23,233 nt of DNA from JBGPIK01 sp041484845 (GTDB lineage Bacteria; Desulfobacterota; Binatia; UBA9968): positions 1 to 23,233 of the forward strand of contig JBGPIK010000053.1 in NCBI GenBank assembly GCA_041484845.1. Direction: 5' to 3'. Below, one piece after another: positions 7,611-16,001 of this stretch; within the stretch, counting starts at the first letter, position 1, and each line of letters opens with the position of its first letter. The position numbers and the translations under genes are program-made. Below the pieces are notes generated by a model. The model was not told the origin of the DNA and searched no databases. It worked only from the letters and a program-made list of their open reading frames with translations.

Positions 7611-7762
7611 AAATGTCGGATTAAGGTTAATTCCTTTTGACCCTTGATTTGCTCTTGACGCGATCATGGCGCGTGCGGTAAAAGCCGTTGTTCGTTTGCC
7701 GGGCGCAGGATCGCAAGAAGATGCCATGACGATACCGTGAAAGAAACGAAAAGGAGTTAGTC

Positions 7763-8767
7763 ATGCAAATTAAAAATGGCTTACGCACAATTTTGTTTTT
7801 GACTTTCTGTTCACTTTCGTTTCATGCCGGCGCCTTTGCGCAGTCGTCACTTGAGCGCGTTAACGGCATTTATGCCTCGCTGGCGGGAGACCATGCCGCT
7901 CTCTACGTGGCCCAGGACGCTGGGCTGTTTCACAAGTACGGCCTGGATGTAAATCTTAGTTACACCGCCGGTGCCGCCCAGGTCATTCAAACCATGATGG
8001 CCGGCGAGAACCAGATCGCTACGGCGGGCGGCAGCGGTGTTGTCGATGCCGATTTCGGTGGCGCAGACCTGGTTGCTGTAGCGGGAATGGTGAACATGCC
8101 CGCCTTCTATATTGTCGTCCAACCCGAGATCAAGTCGATTCAAGATCTGCGCGGAAAAGCGGTGGGCATCACCCGTTTCGGCTCGTCGACCGATTTCACC
8201 ATGCGCTATATTTTGCGCAAGGCGGGTTTGGATCCCGATAAGGATGTTCCGTTGCTGCAGCTCGGTGGCCAGCCAGAGCTCGCCGCGGCGATTGAAACGC
8301 GACGGATTTTTGCCGCCCCCATGACGCCGCCGGCGTTGCAAAAGACGCTGAAGGCGGGCGCCCGAATCCAGATCCCGCCCAAAACCATCGGTCTGAGTTT
8401 TCCCCATGTCGGCATTGTCGTACGGAAACAATTCCTTGCCGCGCGGCGCCAAACGGTGAAGAACTTTATCTCCGGCTATAGCGAGGGAGTGGCGATGCTT
8501 CATCGGGACAAAGAGGCCAGCAAGAAAGCGATCGCGCATTTTCTTCACACCGATGATGCCGAGAGCCTCGAAGCGAGCTGGCAGTTCGGAATCGATGTCA
8601 TCGAGCGCATTCCTAATCTCGACCGGGAGATGTTCAAACTTGTTTTGGAAGAGCGGGCGAGGACTCGCCCGGAAGCCGCCAAGGCCAAACCCGAGCAGTT
8701 CTTTGACGAGAGTCTGGTTCGGGAGCTGGAACAAGAGGGATTCTTTAAAAAATTGTACGCGCGCTGA
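7763..8767 (+). CDS. ABC transporter substrate-binding protein, NMT1/TauA-like (SBP4)
   Basis: A 334-residue exported receptor. ATG 7763 has AAGGAG (7751-7756) 6 nt upstream and begins a clear signal peptide (MQIKNGLRTILFLTF..., cleavage near GAFA/QSS). Family segments are AALYVAQDAGLFHKYGLDVN, the DLRGKAVGITRFGSSTDF hinge and ligand region, PDKDVPLLQLGGQPELAAAI, and the C-terminal DESLVRELEQEGF. SBP3 shares the LRGK-x-x-GI[ST]RxGS and DES[IL]VRELE motifs, pointing to common descent by duplication. It precedes the flavoprotein-UbiD-ligase block by 172 bp, so it is the best candidate receptor for that pathway's substrate. Confidence 0.86.
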   Translation: MQIKNGLRTILFLTFCSLSFHAGAFAQSSLERVNGIYASLAGDHAALYVAQDAGLFHKYGLDVNLSYTAGAAQVIQTMMAGENQIATAGGSGVVDADFGGADLVAVAGMVNMPAFYIVVQPEIKSIQDLRGKAVGITRFGSSTDFTMRYILRKAGLDPDKDVPLLQLGGQPELAAAIETRRIFAAPMTPPALQKTLKAGARIQIPPKTIGLSFPHVGIVVRKQFLAARRQTVKNFISGYSEGVAMLHRDKEASKKAIAHFLHTDDAESLEASWQFGIDVIERIPNLDREMFKLVLEERARTRPEAAKAKPEQFFDESLVRELEQEGFFKKLYAR

Positions 8768-8939
8768 TTGAACACCCTGCCGACGATCTTAGAATTCACG
8801 GGCCCGGCCTCGCCAGCGGCAGGGCCTCGTAGTTCTCCCTGCGCTTCATCTGAGTCTGGAATGAAATAAAATTTAGTCAGCTAACACAAAAACACCGCCG
8901 AAGCTCCACATCGAAGACCAACGAAAGGAGCGAAAACTT

Positions 8940-10319
8940 ATGACGGTACGATTCGACGCGATTATTATCGGCACCGGCCAGGCCGGACCTCCCCTGGCCT
9001 CGCGCCTCTCGGCGGCCGGGATGAAAGTGGCGGTCATCGAGCGCAAACTTTTCGGCGGCACTTGCGTCAACACCGGCTGCATCCCCACCAAGACCTTGGT
9101 GGCCAGCGCCTACGCTGCGCATCTGGCGCGGCGCGCCGGGGAGTATGGCGTCGCGATCACCGGACAAATTAACGTCGATATGAAACGTGTCAAAGCGCGC
9201 AAAGACGAAATTTCCGGCCGCTCGATGCAAAGCGTGGAGAGCTGGATGCGTGGATTGTCCAATGGCAGGGTCTATCACGGCCATGCGCGCTTCGAGAGTC
9301 CGCGAACGGTGCGCGTCGACGACGAGCTGCTGGAGGCGGATAAAATATTCATCAACGTGGGCGCGCGGGCGCTCGTGCCGCCCATGCCGGGACTGGATCA
9401 GGTGTGCTATCTCACCAATTCGAGCATGATGGATGTGGATTTTTTGCCGCTGCATCTGGTCATCATCGGCGGGAGCTACGTCGGTCTGGAGTTCGCCCAG
9501 ATGTATCGCCGCTTCGGCGCCGACGTCACGGTCGTCGAGAAAGGCCCGCGCGTGATCGCGCGGGAGGACCCGGAAGTCTCGCAGGCGATCCAGGAAATTT
9601 TAGAAAGGGAAGGCATCCAGATCCGGTTGAACGCGGAATGTATGTCGGTGCGCAAAGAAGGCGACCGCATCGTCGTTATCCTGGACTGCGCCGAGGCAAG
9701 CCGAGAGGTCACTGGGTCTCATCTGTTGCTTGCCGTCGGCCGCGTGCCGAACACCGATGACTTGGGATTGGACAAGGCCGGCGTGGAAACCGATAGCGCC
9801 GGTTATATTGAGGTGGACGATCAGTTGCGCACCAACGTTTCCGGCATCTGGGCTCTGGGCGACTGCAATCGCAAAGGCGCGTTCACCCACACATCCTATA
9901 ATGATTACGAAATCGTCGCCGCAAATCTTCTCGATGGCGATCCGCGCAAAGTCTCGGAGCGCATTATGACTTACGCGCTTTTTATCGATCCGCCGCTCGG
10001 CCGTGCCGGCATGACCGAAGCCCAAGTCAGAGAATCCGGACGCAAAGCGCTGGTTGCCACTCGACCGATGACGCGCGTCAGTCGCGCGGTGGAAAAGGGA
10101 GAGACCCAAGGATTCATGAAGGTCATCGTCGATGCGAAGACTAAGGAGATCCTCGGCGCGGCAATTCTAGGCGTCACCGGCGACGAAGTGATTCACTCGC
10201 TGCTCGACATGATGTACGCCAAAGCGCCATACACGACCGTCAGCCGCGCGATGCACATCCATCCCACCGTCTCGGAACTGCTACCGACGCTGCTGCAGGA
10301 ATTGCAGCCCATGACTTAA
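8940..10319 (+). CDS. Pyridine nucleotide-disulfide oxidoreductase (MerA/lipoamide dehydrogenase-like)
   Basis: A 459-residue class I flavoprotein disulfide reductase. It has an N-terminal FAD-binding IIIGTGQAGPPLASRL (residues 8-23), the redox pair Cys42/Cys47 in GGTCVNTGCIPTK, a second Rossmann motif GGSYVGLEFAQMYRRFG for NAD(P), the FAD-contact ALGDCN, and a C-terminal dimerisation domain with the catalytic dyad His441-Pro-Thr...Glu446. All catalytic parts are intact. It lacks the N-terminal heavy-metal domain and the C-terminal vicinal cysteines of true mercuric reductase, so Hg(II) reduction is unlikely despite the usual automatic label. A dithiol substrate or electron supply to the neighbouring pathway is possible. 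AAGGAG lies upstream of ATG 8940. Confidence 0.87.
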   Translation: MTVRFDAIIIGTGQAGPPLASRLSAAGMKVAVIERKLFGGTCVNTGCIPTKTLVASAYAAHLARRAGEYGVAITGQINVDMKRVKARKDEISGRSMQSVESWMRGLSNGRVYHGHARFESPRTVRVDDELLEADKIFINVGARALVPPMPGLDQVCYLTNSSMMDVDFLPLHLVIIGGSYVGLEFAQMYRRFGADVTVVEKGPRVIAREDPEVSQAIQEILEREGIQIRLNAECMSVRKEGDRIVVILDCAEASREVTGSHLLLAVGRVPNTDDLGLDKAGVETDSAGYIEVDDQLRTNVSGIWALGDCNRKGAFTHTSYNDYEIVAANLLDGDPRKVSERIMTYALFIDPPLGRAGMTEAQVRESGRKALVATRPMTRVSRAVEKGETQGFMKVIVDAKTKEILGAAILGVTGDEVIHSLLDMMYAKAPYTTVSRAMHIHPTVSELLPTLLQELQPMT

Positions 10320-10479
10320 GCATGGAGCAGGGAGGAAAATACAAAGAGCAAAGAGCAGGATAGTTGCTTAGATGCCGCGCGACTTCACCCAGATAGCCGG
10401 CAGGCACGGTTGAACACACGTCTTGACCGTGTATGCCCTGAGGGGCTAAAGATGGGCGACAGGCAGTTCGAAGGACTTT

Positions 10480-11907
10480 ATGACAAAAAATCTCCGCCCA
10501 TTCCTCCAGCAGCTCGAAAGTGAACCTCAACATGGTCTTGTGCGCGTCGAAAAACCCGTAGCGCCCGCGGCATACGAAGTCACGGCTCTGCTTCAGCATC
10601 TGGAAAACAGGAAACAGTTTCCCGGTCTGCTGTTTGAAAAGCCGCTCAACCTCCATGGTGAGCCGTCTAAATTTCCGCTCTTAAGCAACTTCTTTGCCTC
10701 TCGCCGGCGCTGCGCTTTGGCGCTGGGTATGAATCCCGAGGAAGCAGGACTTGCGCTGAGTTTAGAGTACGCGAGACGGGAGGAAAAACTGATTGCTCCG
10801 GTAATCGTGTCGAGCGCTGAAGCCCCGGTTAAAGAGGTCATCAAACGCGGCGATGACGCGGATCTCTACGAGTTTCCGGTCGTGCGTCACCACGCCATGG
10901 ATCCGGGTCCGTATATCGATATGACTCCGGTCATGAAGGACCCCGACCAGGGTTTCTACAACGTAGCTTTCTTGCGCAACATGATTAAGGGACCGAGGCG
11001 GCTTGGCATTCACATGTCGCCTCGCCACAACTGGCAGATCCACCGCAAAAACGAGGAGAAAAACCGAGCCACTCCGGTAGCGATCGTGGTGAGTCATCAC
11101 CCCGCTTTCTATCTTGGGGCGCTGAATGTCTCTCCTTTCGGGGTCAACGATTACGAGCGCATCGGCGCCATTATGGGTGCGCCGCTCCGTCTCGTCCCCT
11201 CTGAAACTTGGGGAAGCGATTTCATGGTGCCTGCTGATGCCGAGATTATCATCGAGGGACATGTGCTTCCCAACGTCTCGGAGGTGGAAGCGCCTTTTGG
11301 CGAATTCACCGGCTATTACGGCCCGCAACGGCTGCGGCCTGTGATCGAGGTCACGGCCATCACGCATCGGCGCGACGCGATTTTTCAGCACATCTTTGTC
11401 GGCCACCGCGACAATTGGGTACTTGGCGGAATTCCCAAAGAAGGGAGCCTGTTTAACCTGATTCGCGGCATTGTCCCGACGGTCCAGGCGGTTCATTTCC
11501 CCATCTCGGGTTGCTGCCGCTTCAATTGTTACATCTCGGTCGATAAGAAAATCGATGGCGAAACCAAGCAAGCGGCACTCGCTGCTTTGGCCGGCTGCGA
11601 TTTCGTAAAGCACGTCGTGGTCGTAGACGCTGACATCGACGTGTACGACGAGGAACAAGTCGTCTGGGCCGTGGCCACCCGAGTCCAGGCCGACCAAGAC
11701 GTGGATATTATAAAAAATGCCAAGGGCAATACGCTCGACCCATCCCAGACCGATGATATCATGACGGCCAAGATGATCATCGACGCGACTCGGCCGATAC
11801 AGAGACCCTTTGCGGCACGTGTGGAAGTCCCCAAAGAGGCACTGAGCAAAACCAGACTGGAAGATTTTATCCCGTCACAGGCTCTCGACCGCTTGCCGAA
11901 GCTTTAA
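10480..11907 (+). CDS. UbiD-family prenyl-FMN-dependent (de)carboxylase, copy 1
   Basis: A 475-residue UbiD-family enzyme of normal length. These use prenylated FMN and Mn/K ions for reversible decarboxylation of aromatic or alpha,beta-unsaturated acids. The catalytic set is visible: Arg166 (FLRNM), Glu270 and Glu275 in EAPFGEFTGYYG. The Arg-Glu spacing of 104 and Glu-Glu spacing of 5 equal those I recall for Fdc1 (R173, E277, E282). ATG 10480 has a modest AAGGA site upstream, and the next gene begins 62 bp after the stop. The prFMN synthase gene (ubiX) is absent from the window. The substrate is unknown; the acyl-CoA ligase and HCHL-like genes suggest a phenolic or cinnamic acid. Confidence 0.88.
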   Translation: MTKNLRPFLQQLESEPQHGLVRVEKPVAPAAYEVTALLQHLENRKQFPGLLFEKPLNLHGEPSKFPLLSNFFASRRRCALALGMNPEEAGLALSLEYARREEKLIAPVIVSSAEAPVKEVIKRGDDADLYEFPVVRHHAMDPGPYIDMTPVMKDPDQGFYNVAFLRNMIKGPRRLGIHMSPRHNWQIHRKNEEKNRATPVAIVVSHHPAFYLGALNVSPFGVNDYERIGAIMGAPLRLVPSETWGSDFMVPADAEIIIEGHVLPNVSEVEAPFGEFTGYYGPQRLRPVIEVTAITHRRDAIFQHIFVGHRDNWVLGGIPKEGSLFNLIRGIVPTVQAVHFPISGCCRFNCYISVDKKIDGETKQAALAALAGCDFVKHVVVVDADIDVYDEEQVVWAVATRVQADQDVDIIKNAKGNTLDPSQTDDIMTAKMIIDATRPIQRPFAARVEVPKEALSKTRLEDFIPSQALDRLPKL

Positions 11908-11969
11908 GTGTTCGAGGATTGCGGTTACGTAGCCGAACTTTACGAAGGAAAAGACAGAGGAGAAATTGC

Positions 11970-13409
11970 ATGGGATTCACTGATCTGCGCCATTTCATTG
12001 CGACCTTAGAGGGTTCGGGCGAGCTCGTTCGCATAAAGCGCGAAGTCGATTGGGACATGGAGGTGGGCGCCATCAGCCGGCGCAACTTCGAGCAATCCGG
12101 CCCCGCGCTCTTGTTTGAAAAGATCAAAGATTATCCTTCAGGGTACGCCATTCTTAACGGGCCCGTAGCCACATGGTCGCGCGTGGCCATTGCGTTGGGC
12201 TTACCTCCGGACACGCCTGTTCGTAAGCTCTACGCCGTTTATGAAGAGAGGCGTGAAAATAGCATTAAACCGAAGATTGTCACCTCGGCGCCCTGCCAGG
12301 AAAACGTCATGGCGGGCTCTGACGTCGATGTCTATAAGCTGCCCGCTCCCATGGTGCACGACGGCGACGGCGGTCGTTATATTGGGACATGGGATATCGT
12401 GATCACCAAGGATCCCGAGAGCGGCTGGACTAACTGGGGCATGTATCGCTTCATGACCCACACGCACAACATGCTGGCGGGCTGGCCGCAAGCCACGAGC
12501 CAACTGGCGATGATGATGAAAAGCAAATACCTGCCGCGCAAGCAGTCGATGCCGGTCGCGATCGTCATCGGCTGCGAGCCGCTCTGCCATATGGTCGCCA
12601 CGGATCCCTACAAACCGGGATTGGACGAGGTCGATTATGCCGGCGGCCTCAGGGAATCCGCGGTGGAGCTGATCCGGTGCAAGAGCCAGGATCTTATGGT
12701 TCCCGCCCACGCGGAAATCGTCATCGAGGGAGAGGTGCTTGCCGACCGCATCGCTCACGAAGGTCCCTTCGGAGAATACCCCGGTTATCGCAGCGGCACG
12801 ATGGCGGAAGGGGTATTGGTTCAGATCACCGCGATTACGCACCGATCAAATCCTATTATCAGTTTGAGCACGCTGGGAATTCCCCCCGACGACAGTTCCA
12901 TCGCCGCCTCTCTCACTGCGGCCATCGCCATGAAACGGGGTCTTAAACGGCGCGGGATTCCCGTGAAAGAAGTTTACGTCCCTCCCGAGGGAGTGACCCA
13001 CTTGATTGTCGTCAGCGTCGAGCGGGGGGGCGGCCAAGTCGCACGGCAGGTGCTCGATTATTTCACGGCGCGCCGCGTGATGGTATCGAAGGTCATCGTG
13101 GTGGACAAAGACGTCGACGCATTCGATATGGGGCAGGTGCTCCATGCGTTTGCCACCAAGTGCCATCCCGCCAAGGGCATTGCCGTGGAACATTACGAAG
13201 GCCGGGCAAACGCCCTGACGCCGTGCTTCAGCGCCGACGAGCGTCGCAGACTGAAAGGGGCATCGGCGGTATTCGACTCCACGTGGCCGGAAGATTGGGA
13301 GGAGGATGCCATTCCTACGAAGTCCGCTTTTGCTACCACGTATCCCGATGCGGTAAAGCAAAAAGTTCTGGCGAATTGGGAACGCGACGGTTTGGGAGGA
13401 AAGTCATGA
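11970..13409 (+). CDS. UbiD-family prenyl-FMN-dependent (de)carboxylase, copy 2
   Basis: A 479-residue second UbiD-family enzyme, clearly diverged from the first (different N-terminus, MGFTDLRHFIATLEGSGELV). The catalytic residues are Arg160 (GMYRF), Glu264 and Glu269 in EGPFGEYPGYRSG, again 104 residues apart for Arg-Glu. The canonical TGYY after the second Glu is replaced by PGYRSG, which may reshape the active site. ATG 11970 is chosen for GAGGAG 7 nt upstream and because homology starts there; an in-frame upstream start at 11919 adds only an Arg-rich tail. Its TGA overlaps the ATG of the 98-residue gene, so the two are translationally coupled. It could be a partner subunit of copy 1 or a separate enzyme. 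Confidence 0.88.
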   Translation: MGFTDLRHFIATLEGSGELVRIKREVDWDMEVGAISRRNFEQSGPALLFEKIKDYPSGYAILNGPVATWSRVAIALGLPPDTPVRKLYAVYEERRENSIKPKIVTSAPCQENVMAGSDVDVYKLPAPMVHDGDGGRYIGTWDIVITKDPESGWTNWGMYRFMTHTHNMLAGWPQATSQLAMMMKSKYLPRKQSMPVAIVIGCEPLCHMVATDPYKPGLDEVDYAGGLRESAVELIRCKSQDLMVPAHAEIVIEGEVLADRIAHEGPFGEYPGYRSGTMAEGVLVQITAITHRSNPIISLSTLGIPPDDSSIAASLTAAIAMKRGLKRRGIPVKEVYVPPEGVTHLIVVSVERGGGQVARQVLDYFTARRVMVSKVIVVDKDVDAFDMGQVLHAFATKCHPAKGIAVEHYEGRANALTPCFSADERRRLKGASAVFDSTWPEDWEEDAIPTKSAFATTYPDAVKQKVLANWERDGLGGKS

Positions 13410-13702
13410 GCCAAGAGTACGTCACGTTCGTGCGCAGGCTGAGCCAGTTGAGTGAGGGACGACAGCTATTATTCATCAAGGACTTGACGCCGGGACCGCG
13501 CAAGTACGACACCAAGCTGGTGCGCGCGGAACTGGCTAAAACTGCGAGTAAGCTTGCGGATGGCCATACCCTTTGGGTCCGCTCTGAAACCGGTTATCTT
13601 TACCCTCAGCCCTGGGCCATAAAAATTCTCGAGGAGTTGCCGCCCTATGTCGCCGGCCAGCCGTGGCAAGATGTCTTTGCCGCCATGCGCCAAGCAAAAT
13701 AG
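13406..13702 (+). CDS. 98-residue protein translationally coupled to UbiD copy 2
   Basis: ATG 13406 overlaps the UbiD-2 stop by 4 bases (ATGA) and is preceded by gggaggaaag, so it is almost certainly expressed with it. The 98-residue product is soluble-looking, has no cysteines, no signal peptide and no membrane segment. It contains FVRRLSQLSEGRQLLFIKDL, WVRSETGYLYPQPWAIKIL and a C-terminal QPWQDVFAAMRQ. I do not recognise the family. Some multi-subunit UbiD decarboxylases (VdcBCD/ShdBCD type) have a small third subunit, but that one is Cys-rich and does not resemble this. An accessory subunit role for UbiD-2 is inferred from the coupling alone. Confidence 0.75.
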   Translation: MSQEYVTFVRRLSQLSEGRQLLFIKDLTPGPRKYDTKLVRAELAKTASKLADGHTLWVRSETGYLYPQPWAIKILEELPPYVAGQPWQDVFAAMRQAK

Positions 13703-14027
13703 CGCCACAGAGATTTGCCACCATGTTGCCCACTCGACTCAGCGCGGAAATCGTTGGTGAGTATCTGAGTCGCTGCCTTTGGGACCGGACCTCGCCCGGA
13801 TTATTTACGCATGAAAGCGATCCAGAGGCGAGCCCTCCAGAACGAGGCAATGGGCCTGTGCCTTGGAGCGGCCCTTCGACTTTGCTCAGGACAGGCCTGC
13901 AAACTGAGTTTCTGGAGCGAACTCCTGACAAAAAGGCAAGCGCCGAGCCTCGCACCGAACACGGCATTGAACCTGTTCGACTTGGTGCCTCGCTCTTCCA
14001 GGCTCACCTCTGGATCGACACAGTGTC
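13703..14027. other. Intergenic region with dispersed repeat
   Basis: No supported gene lies in this 325-bp gap. Frames crossing it show no domain and include a repeat translation. The segment cccttcgactttgctcaggacaggc (from 13872, motif CTTCGAC..GCTCAGGAC) is a copy of a short dispersed intergenic repeat seen again at about 15661. There is no obvious promoter for the ligase gene downstream. Confidence 0.5.
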
Positions 14028-15632
14028 ATGGTTTCTCCTCTAAGCGTGAATAATGCGGGCTCGCTCTCCGCCCATTGGGATCGTCATGCCTCTCTCGATC
14101 CTGAGCGCGCCGCCGTCACCGACGGCCATCGAAGCCTCTCCTGGAGCGAGTGCAAGGCTTGGACGGACCGGTTTGCGCTCGCGCTGTTCCGCGCGGGACT
14201 CGGGCGCGGCGAGGTTCTTCTCGTTCAGCTGCCCAATTGGCTGGAGCTTCCACTCATTCGCGTTGCGTGCGAAAAAGCCGGCATTCTCTCTTTGCCGCTG
14301 GCGCGCACCTTGCGGCAAAACGAATTAGAATGTTGCTTACGCTCTACCGGGGCGCGAGCCCTGGTGATTCCATGCACGTATCGCGCCTTTGACTATGTCG
14401 CGATGGCCGAAGAGCTGAAAAAACATTTCTCTCAATTACGCCACATTTTTGTTGTCGGGAAAGAATCGCGACGCGGCACGGTTTCCGTGGAGGAAATCTG
14501 TCGCGATTCCTCGGATGAAATAGATACCCGGCTGTTGGTGAGTCGGCGCTTTCAATCAGACGAGGTTTCAATGATCAACGCGACGACCGGTAGCAGCGGA
14601 CCGCCCAAATTTGCCGTGTATACGGCCGCAGCGCGGCTCCTCTACGGCAAAAGCTACATCGAAATCCTGAGCCTTACCCGCGCTGACGTCCTGGCCGCGC
14701 TCTCACCGGCCGCGGGCGGGCCCAATATACCGGTCTACTTTGCCGCGCCTCAGGTGGGCGCCAAAAGTGTTTTCCTCGAACCTTTCGACGCCGAAGCTAC
14801 TTTCAAACTTATCGAGAGGGAGAAGGTAACATTGGCCTGCCTGGGTCCGGCACAGCTTGCGCTTTTGGTGCGCCATTTCCGTGCCGGTTGTTATAATCTC
14901 TCCTCGGTTCGTTTCTGGCTCAGCGTGGGGGCGCCTTTAGCACCCGATTTGGCGCGCGAAACGGAAGCAAGATTGGGAGCCACGGTGGTGAACACTTATG
15001 GCGCCGTGGATTGGGGCGGTGTGGTTTTCACTTCTCCAACGGATCCTCCGGAGGTGCGTTACGGCACGGTTGGAAAACCGCATGTTGGCACTGAAGTCCG
15101 CCTCGTAAAGGAAAACGGAGAACCTGCCGGCTCCGGCGAAGTCGGAGAGTTACACGGACGCGGCCCGACCTGTGCTTCCGGCTACTTTCAAGACATGGCA
15201 AGGACCCGGACCGCATGGTCCGCGGACGGCTGGCTCCGGCTGGGTGATTTGGGGCAGTGGGACGCTGGGGGCAACCTGATGCTATTCGGACGCAAGGATG
15301 AAATCATAATTCGCGGCGGGCAAAATATCCAACCGAGCGAAATCGAAAACCACCTTCTTGCGCATCCGCAGGTAAAGCAAGCCGCAGTTGTGGGAATGCC
15401 TGACCCGGTCATGGGCCAGAAAGTTTGCGCCTACGTGGTCCCGCGGACCAGTGATGGAATAGGTTTCGAAGAAATCGTTTCATTTCTGCGTTCGCGAAAA
15501 CTCGCTGTCTACAAGATTCCTGAACGACTAGAGATGCTACCCGCGCTCCCTATGGTCTCCGACACCAAGGTGGACAAAAAGCTCTTAGCGGCAGACATCG
15601 GCGAGAAACTGAGACAAGCGCACGTGATTTGA
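14028..15632 (+). CDS. AMP-forming acyl/aryl-CoA ligase (ANL superfamily)
   Basis: A 534-residue adenylate-forming ligase that would activate a carboxylic acid with ATP and join it to CoA. Core motifs are the phosphate loop TTGSSGPPKFAVYT (186-199), NTYGAVDWG (322-330, usual YGxTE), the GWLRLGDLG Asp407, GRKDEIIIRGGQNIQPSEIE (421-440), and the C-terminal catalytic lysine in SDTKVDKKLL (Lys514). The P-loop lacks the usual K-G after PP, and a Thr precedes Lys514 in place of Gly, but key residues remain. Length fits benzoate, 4-coumarate or dihydroxybenzoate ligases. The start has a weak ribosome-binding site. It lies 325 bp after the UbiD block on the same strand and probably serves the same pathway. 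Confidence 0.85.
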   Translation: MVSPLSVNNAGSLSAHWDRHASLDPERAAVTDGHRSLSWSECKAWTDRFALALFRAGLGRGEVLLVQLPNWLELPLIRVACEKAGILSLPLARTLRQNELECCLRSTGARALVIPCTYRAFDYVAMAEELKKHFSQLRHIFVVGKESRRGTVSVEEICRDSSDEIDTRLLVSRRFQSDEVSMINATTGSSGPPKFAVYTAAARLLYGKSYIEILSLTRADVLAALSPAAGGPNIPVYFAAPQVGAKSVFLEPFDAEATFKLIEREKVTLACLGPAQLALLVRHFRAGCYNLSSVRFWLSVGAPLAPDLARETEARLGATVVNTYGAVDWGGVVFTSPTDPPEVRYGTVGKPHVGTEVRLVKENGEPAGSGEVGELHGRGPTCASGYFQDMARTRTAWSADGWLRLGDLGQWDAGGNLMLFGRKDEIIIRGGQNIQPSEIENHLLAHPQVKQAAVVGMPDPVMGQKVCAYVVPRTSDGIGFEEIVSFLRSRKLAVYKIPERLEMLPALPMVSDTKVDKKLLAADIGEKLRQAHVI

Positions 15633-16001
15633 AACTCGGAGATTGCACCGCGGAGGCGCGTCCTTCGACCGGCTCAGGACGTGGTGAGCCCGCCGAACTG
15701 CAATGGGCGCGGAGTAAAGAGTTTTTGATTAACAAATACTCCGAACTCTGCGGACTCTGTGCTGTAGTTGAAAGTTCTCACGGCTTGCGCAAATGTTTGA
15801 CCGTCATTATTTGAAGAAACGCTATTTAGACCAATAGCGTGCCCCCTCTCTTCTCTCCCCCGCGAACCGGGGGAGATGTAAGAGGGGGATCTCCTCACTC
15901 CTTTTTGGCTGCGGCTCAGCCGCGCTGGGCTTCGGTGGTGAATACTCCGTCACAGTAAACCCGGAAGAGCCAAACTCGGCAATCGGGTCCAAACGTCGAT
16001 G
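15633..16001. repeat. Intergenic region with three kinds of repeat
   Basis: This 369-bp gap between convergent ligase and SBP5 genes has no supported gene. It holds tccttcgaccggctcaggac (15661-15680), a second copy of the repeat at 13872. A nested palindrome lies at 15842-15888: ccccctct (15842-15849) pairs with agaggggg (15881-15888), and inside it tctccccc (15854-15861) pairs with gggggaga (15869-15876). A stretch at about 15901-15943 (ggctgcggctcagccgcgct...) is repeated in the same orientation at about 17175-17216, beyond SBP5. The nested palindrome could stop transcription from both sides. Confidence 0.6.

Larger units (their letters stand above)
7402..7630. repeat. 13-bp inverted repeats bounding a structured noncoding segment
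   Basis: ttaaccctaatcc (7402-7414) and ggattaaggttaa (7618-7630) are inverted copies matching at 12 of 13 positions. They enclose 203 bp that themselves form a long imperfect hairpin. They may be the ends of a small mobile element, or a long-range closing stem or regulatory pair around an RNA gene. Confidence 0.4.

Noticed and set aside
7453..7647. 64-codon frame across the structured segment
   Set aside because: The paired arms explain the sequence better; there is no ribosome-binding site and no protein-like motif.
7847..8734. 295-codon minus-strand frame opposite SBP4
   Set aside because: It is the antisense of an unmistakable receptor gene, has no ribosome-binding site or motif, and arises from the GC-rich codon use of SBP4.
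8940..10319. True mercuric reductase
   Set aside because: No heavy-metal-associated N-terminal domain, no C-terminal vicinal cysteines, and no mer genes nearby.
10762..11697. 311-codon minus-strand frame opposite UbiD copy 1
   Set aside because: Its product has no domain, and the opposite strand holds a full UbiD enzyme with its catalytic residues.
13663..14043. 126-codon frame between the 98-aa gene and the ligase
   Set aside because: It starts inside the 98-aa gene, has no domain, and part of it is the translation of a dispersed intergenic repeat.
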